Assembly: GCA_026417845.1 (NCBI GenBank)
Contig: JAOACM010000030.1
Span: 1 to 16,812, forward strand
Length of the DNA: 16,812 nt
Source of the DNA: Planctomycetota bacterium
Lineage (GTDB): Bacteria > Planctomycetota > SZUA-567 > H5-PLA8 > CALKMO01
Direction of reading: 5' to 3'
A program made the translations under genes and the position numbers. The notes below the pieces were generated by a model that saw nothing but the letters and a program-made list of their open reading frames with translations, had not been told where the DNA came from and searched no databases. Shown in pieces: positions 1-7,539 of this stretch. Within the stretch, counting starts at the first letter, position 1. Every line of letters starts with the position of its first letter.

Positions 1-138
1 CCTCCCCACCCTCCCGACCCGCGCCATCCGGCCGCGACCCCTCTGGCCGCGACGCCGCCGCGCGACCCCCGGCATGGGGCTCTGCCGGGAATATTTTCGC
101 CAATCCATCGGAATGTCTGCTCCCATCCTCCTTCTCCG

Positions 139-171
139 GGTGCCGGGGGCTTTCTCCGGCGCCCCGGCACC
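139..171. other. GC-rich perfect hairpin
   Basis: A perfect 10-bp inverted repeat (GGTGCCGGGG at 139-148 and CCCCGGCACC at 162-171) encloses a 13-nt loop. It lacks a U-tract on either strand, so it is not a classic intrinsic terminator. It could be a structured transcript end of a gene lying left of the window. Confidence 0.45.
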
Positions 172-469
172 GGGGGCGATGCCGGAAACTCAGGATTATA
201 CTACGCTGCCTTCTTCTTAGCAAAAGACGCCGTACGTGCTTTTGTTACTGCAAAGTCCCGGCCCTTGCCGCGCTGCTCTGGCGTAACATCGAGTGGCGAA
301 CCGGTTGCGTCAGGAGCGGCTCGCGCCTGGGACGCGGCGCGACCTGCCTGACGACAACCCATCGAGGAACGGATTCCGGAAGGGCCGCGAGTCGGGCGAA
401 AGTCCGGTTTGACTTCGGTCCTTCCGGAGGATAAATTTCCCATCTGGAAGCTCTATACGGCACGGCAAG

Positions 470-483
470 TTTTGCGCGCAAAA
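470..483. promoter_or_regulatory. 14-bp perfect palindrome upstream of the zinc-ribbon/kelch gene
   Basis: The sequence TTTTGCGCGCAAAA is perfectly self-complementary and lies about 68 bp upstream of the preferred start at 551, in an otherwise AT-richer spacer. The size and symmetry fit an operator for a dimeric repressor. No regulator gene is adjacent and I cannot place clean -35/-10 hexamers around it, so the function is inferred from position and symmetry only. Confidence 0.35.
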
Positions 484-550
484 TATCCGGTTATCGGTAC
501 CACTGCCGTGGCGATGGATGCAGTTGCCTTGCCGGGACGGGTCCCCACTC

Positions 551-3500
551 ATGGAAATATTTTTCTGCGAGAGTTGCGGGCGCAGGATCCCCGACAGGGA
601 GTTCGCGGACGGGGCGGCCGTCCGCGATGGGGGCAGGGCGTTCTGTCCGGCGTGCCGCGCGCAGGCAGGCGGCGGCCGGCAGGCAGGCGAATCGGGCGAA
701 CCCGGCCCCTCATCCGGCGCCGCCGGGTCCGAGCGATCCCCGACCGGGAAACAGCGTCCGCCGAGCGGCGCCCGGCGCCTCCCCACAGGCGCGCACCCGG
801 TCCCGCCCCAGCCCCATCGCGCGCCGACCGGGGCCCATCGGCTTCCGACCGGCGCGTTCCGCCCCGCGCCCGGGGGGGTACAGGCCGCCGGGGATCCCGG
901 CGCCCGCCCTCCGTCGGAAGCTATCCGGACCGGAGCGAAGCCGCCGGCGGCCGACGTATCCGGCGGGCGCCATCGGGCTCGAGCCGCGCTGGTGTGCGGC
1001 GGCGCGGTATGCGCTGTCGCCGTTCTCCTGCTGGCGCTTTTCGCGGAAGGGACGGGCCGCGGCGACGCAGACAGGGCGGGACCGGACGGGGTTCCGCCTC
1101 CCGACAAAACCGCCTCCGGGCCGGCGCGCGGGACCGCGGGCGGGAATGGCGGCGCGGAGGTTGCCGGTCCGACAAAGCGCCCGGACGGGCAGTGGCGCGA
1201 GGCGGCGGCCGCGCTGGAGAAGGCGATCGGAGAGGCAAGGGCGTTCGAAAAGGCCAACCCGGACGATGTGGCCGGGATCGTCCGCCTGTGGGAGGCTTTG
1301 GAACTCGAGGCGGGACGTATACCGGAGGAGGCGTGGGCACGGATGGGCGGCGGAGCCGGCGGCGGCGCGGGCGGCAACGCCCCGGCCGTCATATCCGCCG
1401 CGCTGGAGGCGGCCAGGGAGCGGGCGCGGTCGGCGGCCGAGGGAGCGTGGGGGGAGATAGAGAAGGCGATCGGGGAGGCGCTGGCGCGGGGCGATTACGA
1501 CGGGGCGCTGGTGGAACTGGGGAAGGTGCCGGAGAAACTGCGGCCGCTGCTGGACGGGAGGATCGGGGCGCGCGCGGCCCGGCTGAGGAGCGAGGCGGAA
1601 GCGGAGATAAGGCGTCTCACGGACGCCGCCGGCGCCGCGCTGGAGGCCGGAAGGATCGAGGAAGCGGAAAAGGCCTTCGGGAAGCTCTCCGGCCTGAAAT
1701 GCGCCCAGGCCGCCGCCGCGACGGAGACACTGGGCGCGAAGATCGAGGCGGCGCGGAAGGCCTCCGTTGAAGCCCGGCGCTCGGCCGAACGGAAAGCGGC
1801 GGAGGATCTCTGGGAGTCCGTGATGGCGGAGGTGGACCGGTGCCTGCTGATAGATGGAGATATTTCCGGCGCGAAGAAGGCCGCAGCCAGGCTCGGCGGG
1901 TCAGGCGTCGCGGGATATCTGGCTGAGCGCGCCGAGGCTCTGGATGCGCTCATCGCGGCCATGGAAAGGGAGCGGGCGAGGGATCTGGCGGCACTGGAAG
2001 GGCTGGTCGGCCGGGAGGTCAGCTGGGAGATCGGAGGCGAGGTCATCAGGGGCACGGTGTCGAAAGTCATCGGGGGCGAACAGGTAGTGGTCGTCCGGAA
2101 GGTTCGCGGCGCGACCATGGACTGGCCGGTGAAGGTTGCGAACATACCGGCGGCCGGGAGAGCGGCGATATTCGCACGGGGCGAGCCGGCCGAGGGCGTC
2201 GAATCCGTCGCGGCCGCCGTGCGGAAGCTCGCAAAGGGATCGGAGGACCCGAAGGGCGCCGGAAGATTGCTCGAACGCGGGAAGGGATGCCTCCTGGCGG
2301 GACATTACCTGGAGCATGTCCGGAGGCTGGAGATCGGGGAGGCGGAGTTCGCCGCCGAAAAGGCGTGGAAAGCGCTCAAGTCCGGGGCGCCGGAAAAGCC
2401 GGACAGGGCGACGGCGGAAAGTACGTTGCGCGCCATCGAACGCTTCGAACGGACCCATGGCGGTACGAAAACCGCCAGGGATGTCTCCAGCGAACTGGCG
2501 GCGTTGAAGGCGAGGGTCGCCTCGGCGCTGGAGGTGAAAGGTTACCGCGGGGAGTGGACCCGCCGGTCACCGAAGGTCGTGGATCCCGGCGGGAAGCCTG
2601 TCGAATTCCCGTCCGACAAATGGGGCAACTGGGGGGCCGCCTACGATTCCAAACGCAAGCTTTGCGTCCTGTACGGATCGAGCCATTACGAAATCCGCCG
2701 GAACGATATGTGGACTTACGACGCCGGCAGGGATATATGGACCCGCGTTATGGACAACGACCCGAGGGCTTCCGACCGCCCGCCGGCTTCATTCAACGGC
2801 GACGGCTACGCACTGCCTTTCTGCTACGATGCGAAGCGGGACGTATTCTGGTTGTACGCCGGCGGCCAGCTCTGGCGATACGATCCCGAAAAGACGGCGT
2901 GGAGTCGCGAACGGAATCTCGGAATCAAAGGAAACGTGCTCCTTGCCTTCCCGCGCGCGGGGGGCGACGCGATCGCATGCGGCTACGGAGTGGGAAACGA
3001 CAAAGTCATAGTTCTCGAGACCGCCCAGACAAGGCGTCTGGAGCGATGCCCGGGAGATGTCTTCTACCCGTGGGGAGGATCGTCGGCATTGAGGCCGGGC
3101 TGTTTCGTTTCCGACGCGAAGGGCGTCTTCCTGCTGTTCGGGGAACGATCCGCCGGCGACAGGCAGCCTTTGCCGGCCACGTGGGCGTTCGATTCCGCGG
3201 CCGGCGCATGGCGCAAACTCTCTCCGAAAACGTCGCCACCCGGACGCTTCTCCGCCAACCTCGCCTGGTATGGATCGCTCGACGCATGGGTCCTGTTCGG
3301 AGGATTCCGGTTTTGGGAAGACGGAGCGGCATCCGGCCTGGCCGACACGTGGGTGTACTCGCCCGGAGCGAACGCGTGGTTCGAGACAGCCGCCGGGACG
3401 CACCCGCCATCGGGCGGGGCGATCTGGTACGAAGAGGCCGCGGATATGATCATCCTGTTCACCGGCCGGGAGACATGGACTTTGAAACTGAGCCCGGTAT

Positions 3501-3571
3501 ACGGTTGCGAGGAGTCCGGCGCGCCGACCGGAAAATCCGGCGGCACCGGCGCGCCCGGGAAAGGGAACTGA
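551..3571 (+). CDS. Zinc-ribbon, membrane-anchored kelch-like protein
   Basis: The protein has 1006 residues from ATG 551. An in-frame ATG at 518 would add 11 residues before the ribbon; neither start has a clear ribosome binding site, and 551 is chosen because the protein then opens directly with the ribbon. Visible order: zinc ribbon with Cys6-x2-Cys9 and Cys32-x2-Cys35; a Pro/Gly/Arg-rich linker with PTGA-type repeats (about 60-110); one transmembrane helix (about 144-165); a long Ala/Glu/Arg-rich helical region (about 205-480); a small beta-rich segment (about 485-545); more helix; and a C-terminal beta-propeller-like region (about 664-990). The propeller shows four kelch-type strands (MWTYDAGRDIW, LWRYDPEKTAW, TWAFDSAAGAW, TWVYSPGANAW). 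One TM after a cytosolic-type zinc ribbon suggests that the helical and kelch parts are extracytoplasmic. No catalytic residues were recognised. A binding, scaffold or sensing role is inference. Confidence 0.85.
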   Translation: MEIFFCESCGRRIPDREFADGAAVRDGGRAFCPACRAQAGGGRQAGESGEPGPSSGAAGSERSPTGKQRPPSGARRLPTGAHPVPPQPHRAPTGAHRLPTGAFRPAPGGVQAAGDPGARPPSEAIRTGAKPPAADVSGGRHRARAALVCGGAVCAVAVLLLALFAEGTGRGDADRAGPDGVPPPDKTASGPARGTAGGNGGAEVAGPTKRPDGQWREAAAALEKAIGEARAFEKANPDDVAGIVRLWEALELEAGRIPEEAWARMGGGAGGGAGGNAPAVISAALEAARERARSAAEGAWGEIEKAIGEALARGDYDGALVELGKVPEKLRPLLDGRIGARAARLRSEAEAEIRRLTDAAGAALEAGRIEEAEKAFGKLSGLKCAQAAAATETLGAKIEAARKASVEARRSAERKAAEDLWESVMAEVDRCLLIDGDISGAKKAAARLGGSGVAGYLAERAEALDALIAAMERERARDLAALEGLVGREVSWEIGGEVIRGTVSKVIGGEQVVVVRKVRGATMDWPVKVANIPAAGRAAIFARGEPAEGVESVAAAVRKLAKGSEDPKGAGRLLERGKGCLLAGHYLEHVRRLEIGEAEFAAEKAWKALKSGAPEKPDRATAESTLRAIERFERTHGGTKTARDVSSELAALKARVASALEVKGYRGEWTRRSPKVVDPGGKPVEFPSDKWGNWGAAYDSKRKLCVLYGSSHYEIRRNDMWTYDAGRDIWTRVMDNDPRASDRPPASFNGDGYALPFCYDAKRDVFWLYAGGQLWRYDPEKTAWSRERNLGIKGNVLLAFPRAGGDAIACGYGVGNDKVIVLETAQTRRLERCPGDVFYPWGGSSALRPGCFVSDAKGVFLLFGERSAGDRQPLPATWAFDSAAGAWRKLSPKTSPPGRFSANLAWYGSLDAWVLFGGFRFWEDGAASGLADTWVYSPGANAWFETAAGTHPPSGGAIWYEEAADMIILFTGRETWTLKLSPVYGCEESGAPTGKSGGTGAPGKGN

Positions 3572-3596
3572 CGGGCCCGCGACGGAACTGGAATAA

Positions 3597-3678
3597 GAGC
3601 CTGCCCGGAATTCCCCGCCGGGCGGTGGGGAACGCTGGAGCGCATAAGCTGTGCGCCGGAAGTTTTCGGACAGGCCTC
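3597..3678. repeat. REP/MITE-like palindromic element, copy A
   Basis: This 82-nt element begins 25 nt after the stop of the kelch gene. Its left end reads GAGCCTGCCCGGAA and its right end reads GGAAGTTTTCGGACAGGCCTC, imperfect inverted copies of each other. Between them sits a GC hairpin (TTCCCCGCC pairing with GGTGGGGAA, 3611-3632). A second copy with the same plan and size lies at 10024-10104. The central hairpin may also help end the kelch transcript, but no U-tract follows. Confidence 0.65.
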
Positions 3679-3924
3679 AAGCAAGGCCATCCTCCTCTAT
3701 TGGCGCAACTCCTTAAAAAGACAAAGCTTTATGTCTTGTCGCTCCGTGCGAAAAGATAAAAGTCCTCTTGACGAATTATGCAAAAAAGAGAAAATCAGGG
3801 GCGTTTTTATTGAAGAGAACTGATCTCTGAAACGTTATCGAACAGGGGGAGAGTTGCCGATAATACTTACAGGGGGGGGAGGAAACTATACAGGGCGGGA
3901 TGGGATCGAGAGGAGAGGCCCCCG
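3679..3924. other. AT-richer regulatory spacer before the 66-residue gene
   Basis: This is the least GC-rich stretch of the window. It contains a small hairpin (AAGACA at 3718-3723 pairing with TGTCTT at 3732-3737), A-runs near 3780-3795, a short AGAGA/TCTCT inverted repeat near 3814-3828 and G-runs near 3842-3880. I do not recognise a riboswitch or tRNA. It probably provides promoter and leader for the small downstream gene. Confidence 0.5.
3835..3864 (+). promoter_or_regulatory. Possible sigma70-type promoter
   Basis: A -10-like GATAAT (3859-3864, one mismatch to TATAAT) lies 18 nt after a weak -35-like TTATCG (3835-3840). Transcription would start near 3871 and leave a leader of roughly 54 nt before ATG 3925. 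The -35 match is poor, so this is tentative. Confidence 0.3.
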
Positions 3925-4125
3925 ATGCGAAAGATGGCTCTCGAATTGCGATGCGATTTCGACGGCGAAGCTGCCAGGGGCGATGCGCCGATTTATCTGA
4001 AGACCACGAGCTTTGCTTTCCGGACGGCGCCGGAGCAGAGAGTAAGCCGCGACGTGCTGATGAAACTGGTCCGGACCAGGATGGCGCGCTGGTCCGCAGG
4101 CAAAGCCAGCCGACCGATCGAGTGA
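3925..4125 (+). CDS. Orphan small protein of 66 residues
   Basis: I do not recognise this protein. Its start is well supported: AGGAG at 3911-3915 lies 9 nt before ATG 3925, in a spacer that looks regulatory. Third codon positions are mostly G/C but less extreme than in the large genes. The product is short and soluble-looking, with an N-terminal part that could form beta strands (about residues 5-32), a middle rich in charged residues and a basic C-terminal helix-like segment (about 40-60, RDVLMKLVRTRMARW). There is no signal peptide, membrane segment or Cys pattern. It is monocistronic and convergent with the subtilase gene. A nucleic-acid-binding or regulatory role would be a guess from the basic tail. 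It could still be a chance frame. Confidence 0.45.
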   Translation: MRKMALELRCDFDGEAARGDAPIYLKTTSFAFRTAPEQRVSRDVLMKLVRTRMARWSAGKASRPIE

Positions 4126-4143
4126 ACCTGTTCCGGCCGGATC

Positions 4144-4164
4144 GGGCGGGCGAAGATCCCGCCC
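4144..4164. terminator. Hairpin between convergent genes
   Basis: GGGCGGG (4144-4150) pairs perfectly with CCCGCCC (4158-4164) around a 7-nt loop. It is followed on the plus strand by a short T-run (CCCTTTG). It lies between the stop of the small plus-strand gene (4125) and the stop of the minus-strand subtilase (4176), where a bidirectional terminator is expected. The U-tract is weak, so termination strength is uncertain. Confidence 0.45.
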
Positions 4165-4175
4165 TTTGAGGGAAT

Positions 4176-6512
4176 TTACAACCTGCCTTTGCCTGATCGC
4201 CCCGCCCTGGCGGTGTACAGGAAGATCGCGTCGGAGGCGAAACAGGCCTTCCCGTCCAGCACCACGCCGGCGAAGACCGAGACCGGAGCGGCGGCAATAT
4301 CCTCGTTCCTGGCGCCGAGCAGTTCGAAGTCGTCCTGCAGGTTCATCCGCCTGTACCGGAATTTGAGCGCGAACCGTTCGGGCCTGAGCCTGATCGAAAA
4401 CCACTCGTCCCTGTACCTCCCCCGTTCGTCCAGCACGAAAGGCATCTCGATCCCCGATACGATCGCGCGGCCCCTGGCGCCGTCGAGCACGATGCCGGGC
4501 GGATATTCGATCTCTTCGGCGGCGAGTTTCCACCTGTCTCTGTCGGGCTTCCGGAAGTTCAGCTTGAACTTCGCCGCATACGGGGTCAGCGGTTTCCCCG
4601 CCACGATGCGGACGGTCGTAGCTGCGCTCTTGCCGAAGTTATCCGTTACGGTAAGCCTGACGTCATACACGTCCGGCTCGCTGTAGATGTGCACAAGGGA
4701 GGCGTCGTTCGAGTACTGGCCGTCGCCAAGGCTCCAATGGATGGCCTGGATGGTCCCGTCCGGGTCATAAGAACCGGAAGCGTCGAGCGAGACGGCCAGC
4801 GGCGGCTCTCCCCTCTCCGGGCTTGCCGACAGGACAGGTACGGGCGCGTCGTTGACAGCATCTATCGTCACCCATGCCCGGCTGGAAGCGCGCTTGTCGT
4901 CCGTGACGGTCAGCCTGACGGTGAAACGGCCCTCCCGCATATAGGTGTGGCTTGCCGTGGCGCCGGAGGCCTGCATCCCGTCGCCGAAGTCCCATGCGTA
5001 TCCGATTATGGTCCCGTCGGGATCGTAGGATGCCGAGGCGTCAAAGTTCACCGTCAGCGGCAGATGACCTGCGGAGGCGCTCGCCGTGAATGACGCAACC
5101 GGCGCCTCATCGGGCACCAGATCATGCGAGGATGCAAGGCCGAACGACTGCGCCGTGGAAAGGCTGGACGCGCCGACCTCCACGAGGTATTCCTCGCCCG
5201 CCGCCGGCGCCGCGATACGCACCTGCTCGACCGTATCCACGCCGTTCACCCCCGCCGCGGCCGGTTCCGTCGGATCGGAAGGATCGAGCACAAACGGCAG
5301 GAACTCCTCGCCCGTCGAAATCCTGATTATTCTGATGTCCAGGTCGTTGATTATCGCCCTGGCCGCAAGGGGGTCCCCGGGCTGATCGAACCAGCAGACC
5401 GTCGCGGATATCGGCGTGCCGTCGCTGGACAGCACATAAGCCTTCGGCCTTCCGGTCGAGGAAAGGCTTCCGGAGACCAGGCGCCTGCCCGGCGGGACGT
5501 CCGCGTCAACCGCCTGGACGGCCGCGAGCGCATCCAGCAGGCCGAAACCGTGCAGCGGGTCGGGGCCGGGCCGCCCCATGTCAACGGCCGTGTTCAGGAG
5601 CAGCGCCTTGGCGACCTCCCCGCCCAGTTCCTCGCCCCGGACCGCCCGCGCGCGCTGCTGGATGATCGCCATCGCTCCGGCGACCACCGGCGCGGCGATG
5701 CTGGTGCCGGTGGAGTAATAATACGAGGATGACGATTTTTCCGTGGTCAGGAGCGTCTCGCCGTTGGCCACGATGTCCGGCTTCACACGCCCGTCCCGGC
5801 ACGGGCCGGCCGAAGAGAATGAGCTGGCCACATCGCTCAGCGGCGCGTATACGCTGGCCGAGTCAGACACGGACCCGACGGTTATGACGTTCTTCCCCGT
5901 GGCCGAATCATCCAGATTGACGTAGCAGATGCCGTCGGGGAAGCGCGTGCCGTCCGGCGGATGCGTGCCGTCCCCGACGTCGGCGCGGTCGTTGCCGGCG
6001 GATTTGACGAATATCAGGCCGTAGCGGCGGACCAGATCGTCCCAGTCCCTGGTAAAAGCCGTGTACGATCCGAAGCGGCTGACGTTATCGAACCACACCC
6101 CATCCGCCCAGCCGACGGCGAACCCGTAGCTGTGGTTCGATATCCGGCAGCCGTGTGTGAGCCATCCTTCCGCCGGCTCCACGATGTCGTCGCCTCTGTA
6201 ATCGTAGTTGACGACAACGCAGCCCGGAGCCATTCCCTTCGCCCCGGCGTGTCCGGCTCCGCTCCCGGCGACCGTCCCGGCCACGTGGGTCGCATGGGGG
6301 CTGGCGTAGGCGTCCTGGATGGAGGCGACGTCCGCCGCCCGGACGACCCTGCCGGCAAGGTCGTTGTGAGGGTACACTTTGCCCGCGTCGCGCAGCATGA
6401 CGCGGGAACCGCTGCCCGTCAGTCCGTAAGGCGCCGCGTGGCAATCGCTTACCCTGGAGACCGCCGCCGCCCATGCGTTGGCTGCCCGTTTCGGAGGCGG
6501 GACGAAGTCCAC
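4176..6512 (-). CDS. S8 subtilase, catalytic half with two PKD domains (separated from its prodomain by an in-frame stop)
   Basis: This reads as 778 residues from GTG 6512. The subtilisin triad is complete: Asp42 in RDAG, His73 in HATHVAGT (the usual HGTHVAGT with Gly to Ala) and Ser271 in GTSIAAP. The oxyanion Asn174 lies in KSAGND. A beta-rich domain typical of secreted S8 proteases follows (about 340-465), then two PKD domains (about 469-552 and 556-638, each with YDPDGT and a (D/S)(F/L)GDG motif). The C-terminal beta-rich domain of about 135 residues (KFKLNF, FALKFRY) is one I cannot assign. The product would be an endopeptidase acting outside the cell. The frame continues upstream without a shift, but a TAA at 6516-6518 separates it from signal anchor and prodomain. 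Made from GTG 6512 it would have no export signal. It ends with TAA and is the last gene of the minus-strand block. Confidence 0.85.
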   Translation of the reverse strand: MDFVPPPKRAANAWAAAVSRVSDCHAAPYGLTGSGSRVMLRDAGKVYPHNDLAGRVVRAADVASIQDAYASPHATHVAGTVAGSGAGHAGAKGMAPGCVVVNYDYRGDDIVEPAEGWLTHGCRISNHSYGFAVGWADGVWFDNVSRFGSYTAFTRDWDDLVRRYGLIFVKSAGNDRADVGDGTHPPDGTRFPDGICYVNLDDSATGKNVITVGSVSDSASVYAPLSDVASSFSSAGPCRDGRVKPDIVANGETLLTTEKSSSSYYYSTGTSIAAPVVAGAMAIIQQRARAVRGEELGGEVAKALLLNTAVDMGRPGPDPLHGFGLLDALAAVQAVDADVPPGRRLVSGSLSSTGRPKAYVLSSDGTPISATVCWFDQPGDPLAARAIINDLDIRIIRISTGEEFLPFVLDPSDPTEPAAAGVNGVDTVEQVRIAAPAAGEEYLVEVGASSLSTAQSFGLASSHDLVPDEAPVASFTASASAGHLPLTVNFDASASYDPDGTIIGYAWDFGDGMQASGATASHTYMREGRFTVRLTVTDDKRASSRAWVTIDAVNDAPVPVLSASPERGEPPLAVSLDASGSYDPDGTIQAIHWSLGDGQYSNDASLVHIYSEPDVYDVRLTVTDNFGKSAATTVRIVAGKPLTPYAAKFKLNFRKPDRDRWKLAAEEIEYPPGIVLDGARGRAIVSGIEMPFVLDERGRYRDEWFSIRLRPERFALKFRYRRMNLQDDFELLGARNEDIAAAPVSVFAGVVLDGKACFASDAIFLYTARAGRSGKGRL

Positions 6513-6525
6513 ACATTACACCTCC
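6510..6525 (-). promoter_or_regulatory. Stop/restart junction inside the subtilase gene
   Basis: On the minus strand GGAGGTG (6519-6525), a near-perfect ribosome binding site, is followed by the in-frame stop TAA (6516-6518), TGT, and a GTG (6510-6512) in the same frame 6 nt after the binding site. This arrangement would allow termination and restart. The GGAGGTG also encodes the Glu-Val of a normal prodomain-end motif (VPEV), so it may be coincidental. Confidence 0.4.
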
Positions 6526-7361
6526 GGAACCGACGCGAGCCTGCTGACATCGTCTGGCGAAGCGGCAACGTCCAACGGGCCTCCAGGCCTGGAAACGACG
6601 CCTTCCGGGGATGACGGCTCGAACCCGCCGCCGCGCAGCGCCGCCGCGAATCGCAGCTCTCCAATGCCCGGGAAAGGCCATGCCCGCAGCAGGAGCCGGC
6701 CGCGGGCGTCCGTGGCGTAAGCCGGGCGTTCGCCGAGCACCAGCCCGTCGCTCAGCTTGTCCTCCGGCAGGACGGCCGCCACGCCGCGGATAAGCGGGTG
6801 TTCCCGCAGACGACTCAGGCCGTCCCGGGAGACCCACGCATAATGCGCGCCATGCCCCGACGGCGCCAGCAACCGTATCTCTGGGCCTTCCAGACCCCGC
6901 GCCGTCTCCTCCGTAGCGGCTACAGCCATCTGCATCAGAACGACCCCGCCGCCCGGCGGCAGAACGATCTCAGCGTCAGGAGAAGGGAGTACCGTCCTGC
7001 GTCTCAGACGGACCGGCCGCGGCGTCCTGTCCATCCGCTCGTCACCGGATCGAACCGGCCCGCCTTTACAGTTTCTGTCTTTCGCCCGGGATCGTTCCGC
7101 TTCCGGTCCGCGCACATCGGCCCGGCCCGCATCGGCGCGCCATCCATTTCCGTTCCAGGCGCGGCCGCGTACGGTACCGCCGTGCCCGCCGGTTTCGCTC
7201 CCACCGCGCCTGACGTTTCGGACGCCGTCCGCCACGGACGGAAGCCGGCTGCGTCCGCCCGGGAAAACCGTCACGCAGACTACTATGAGCGCCGCCGCGC
7301 ACACGGCCGCCAATACCCCGATCGTCGCCGTCTTACGCCGCCTCATGTCAACCATTCGCAT
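6516..7361 (-). CDS. S8 subtilase N-terminal half: signal anchor and prodomain, ending at an in-frame TAA
   Basis: This reads as 281 residues from ATG 7361. Nearby in-frame ATGs at 7355 and 7346 are alternatives, and none has a strong ribosome binding site. It opens with a basic stretch (MRRRK) and a hydrophobic segment (about 11-33), which fit a signal peptide or signal anchor. An Arg/Gly-rich linker follows (about 34-140). The folded part (about 140-281) resembles the N-terminal prodomain of secreted subtilases and ends with LASVPEV, the place where the chain normally runs on into the catalytic domain. Instead there is TAA, and the residues just after it (CVDFVPPPKR) still read as the expected linker in the same frame. 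This looks like the 5' part of one ancestral gene with 4176-6512. A sequencing error, a recent nonsense mutation or a genuine two-piece protease are all possible. Confidence 0.7.
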   Translation of the reverse strand: MRMVDMRRRKTATIGVLAAVCAAALIVVCVTVFPGGRSRLPSVADGVRNVRRGGSETGGHGGTVRGRAWNGNGWRADAGRADVRGPEAERSRAKDRNCKGGPVRSGDERMDRTPRPVRLRRRTVLPSPDAEIVLPPGGGVVLMQMAVAATEETARGLEGPEIRLLAPSGHGAHYAWVSRDGLSRLREHPLIRGVAAVLPEDKLSDGLVLGERPAYATDARGRLLLRAWPFPGIGELRFAAALRGGGFEPSSPEGVVSRPGGPLDVAASPDDVSRLASVPEV

Positions 7362-7539
7362 ACCCGACTGTCCGCCGCCACCGTCGCCGGAATCTCCAGC
7401 CGCATGCGTCTGCGCCGCGAGCGCCCGAAGGGCCATCCGTCGCTTGCGTACCAGCCCGACGGGCGCGCAGCCGGCCTCTGCACGCGCGGACGCCGGAAAT
7501 CTGCCGGCGCGCCCCTCCGGTCGCCCGCGTCCCGCGGAA

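Larger units (their letters stand above)
1..550. other. Region without a supported gene (left contig edge)
   Basis: I see no convincing coding region here. A minus-strand frame at 201-443 has a basic, Lys-rich C-terminus but mixed third positions unlike the neighbouring genes, no clear ribosome binding site and no recognisable motif, so it is not called. Base composition falls locally around 190-260 and 425-500 compared with the very GC-rich genes. The stretch contains a strong hairpin (139-171) and a 14-bp palindrome (470-483). It probably holds the promoter of the gene that starts near 551. Confidence 0.6.

Noticed and set aside
201..443. Minus-strand 80-codon frame with a Lys-rich C-terminus
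   Set aside because: Mixed third positions, no ribosome binding site, no recognisable motif. It might be a gene relic but cannot be supported.
310..1392. Long minus-strand frame opposite the zinc-ribbon/kelch gene
   Set aside because: Low-complexity Pro/Ala/Arg/Ser translation typical of antisense frames in GC-rich DNA; the plus-strand frame has clear domains.
3679..3924. Riboswitch or tRNA in the AT-rich spacer
   Set aside because: Only small simple hairpins are visible; no conserved aptamer core or cloverleaf could be assembled.
6516..6518. Stop codon recoding (selenocysteine or pyrrolysine) in the subtilase
   Set aside because: The codon is TAA, not TGA or TAG, and TAA also ends the same gene at 4176, so genetic-code reassignment is unlikely.
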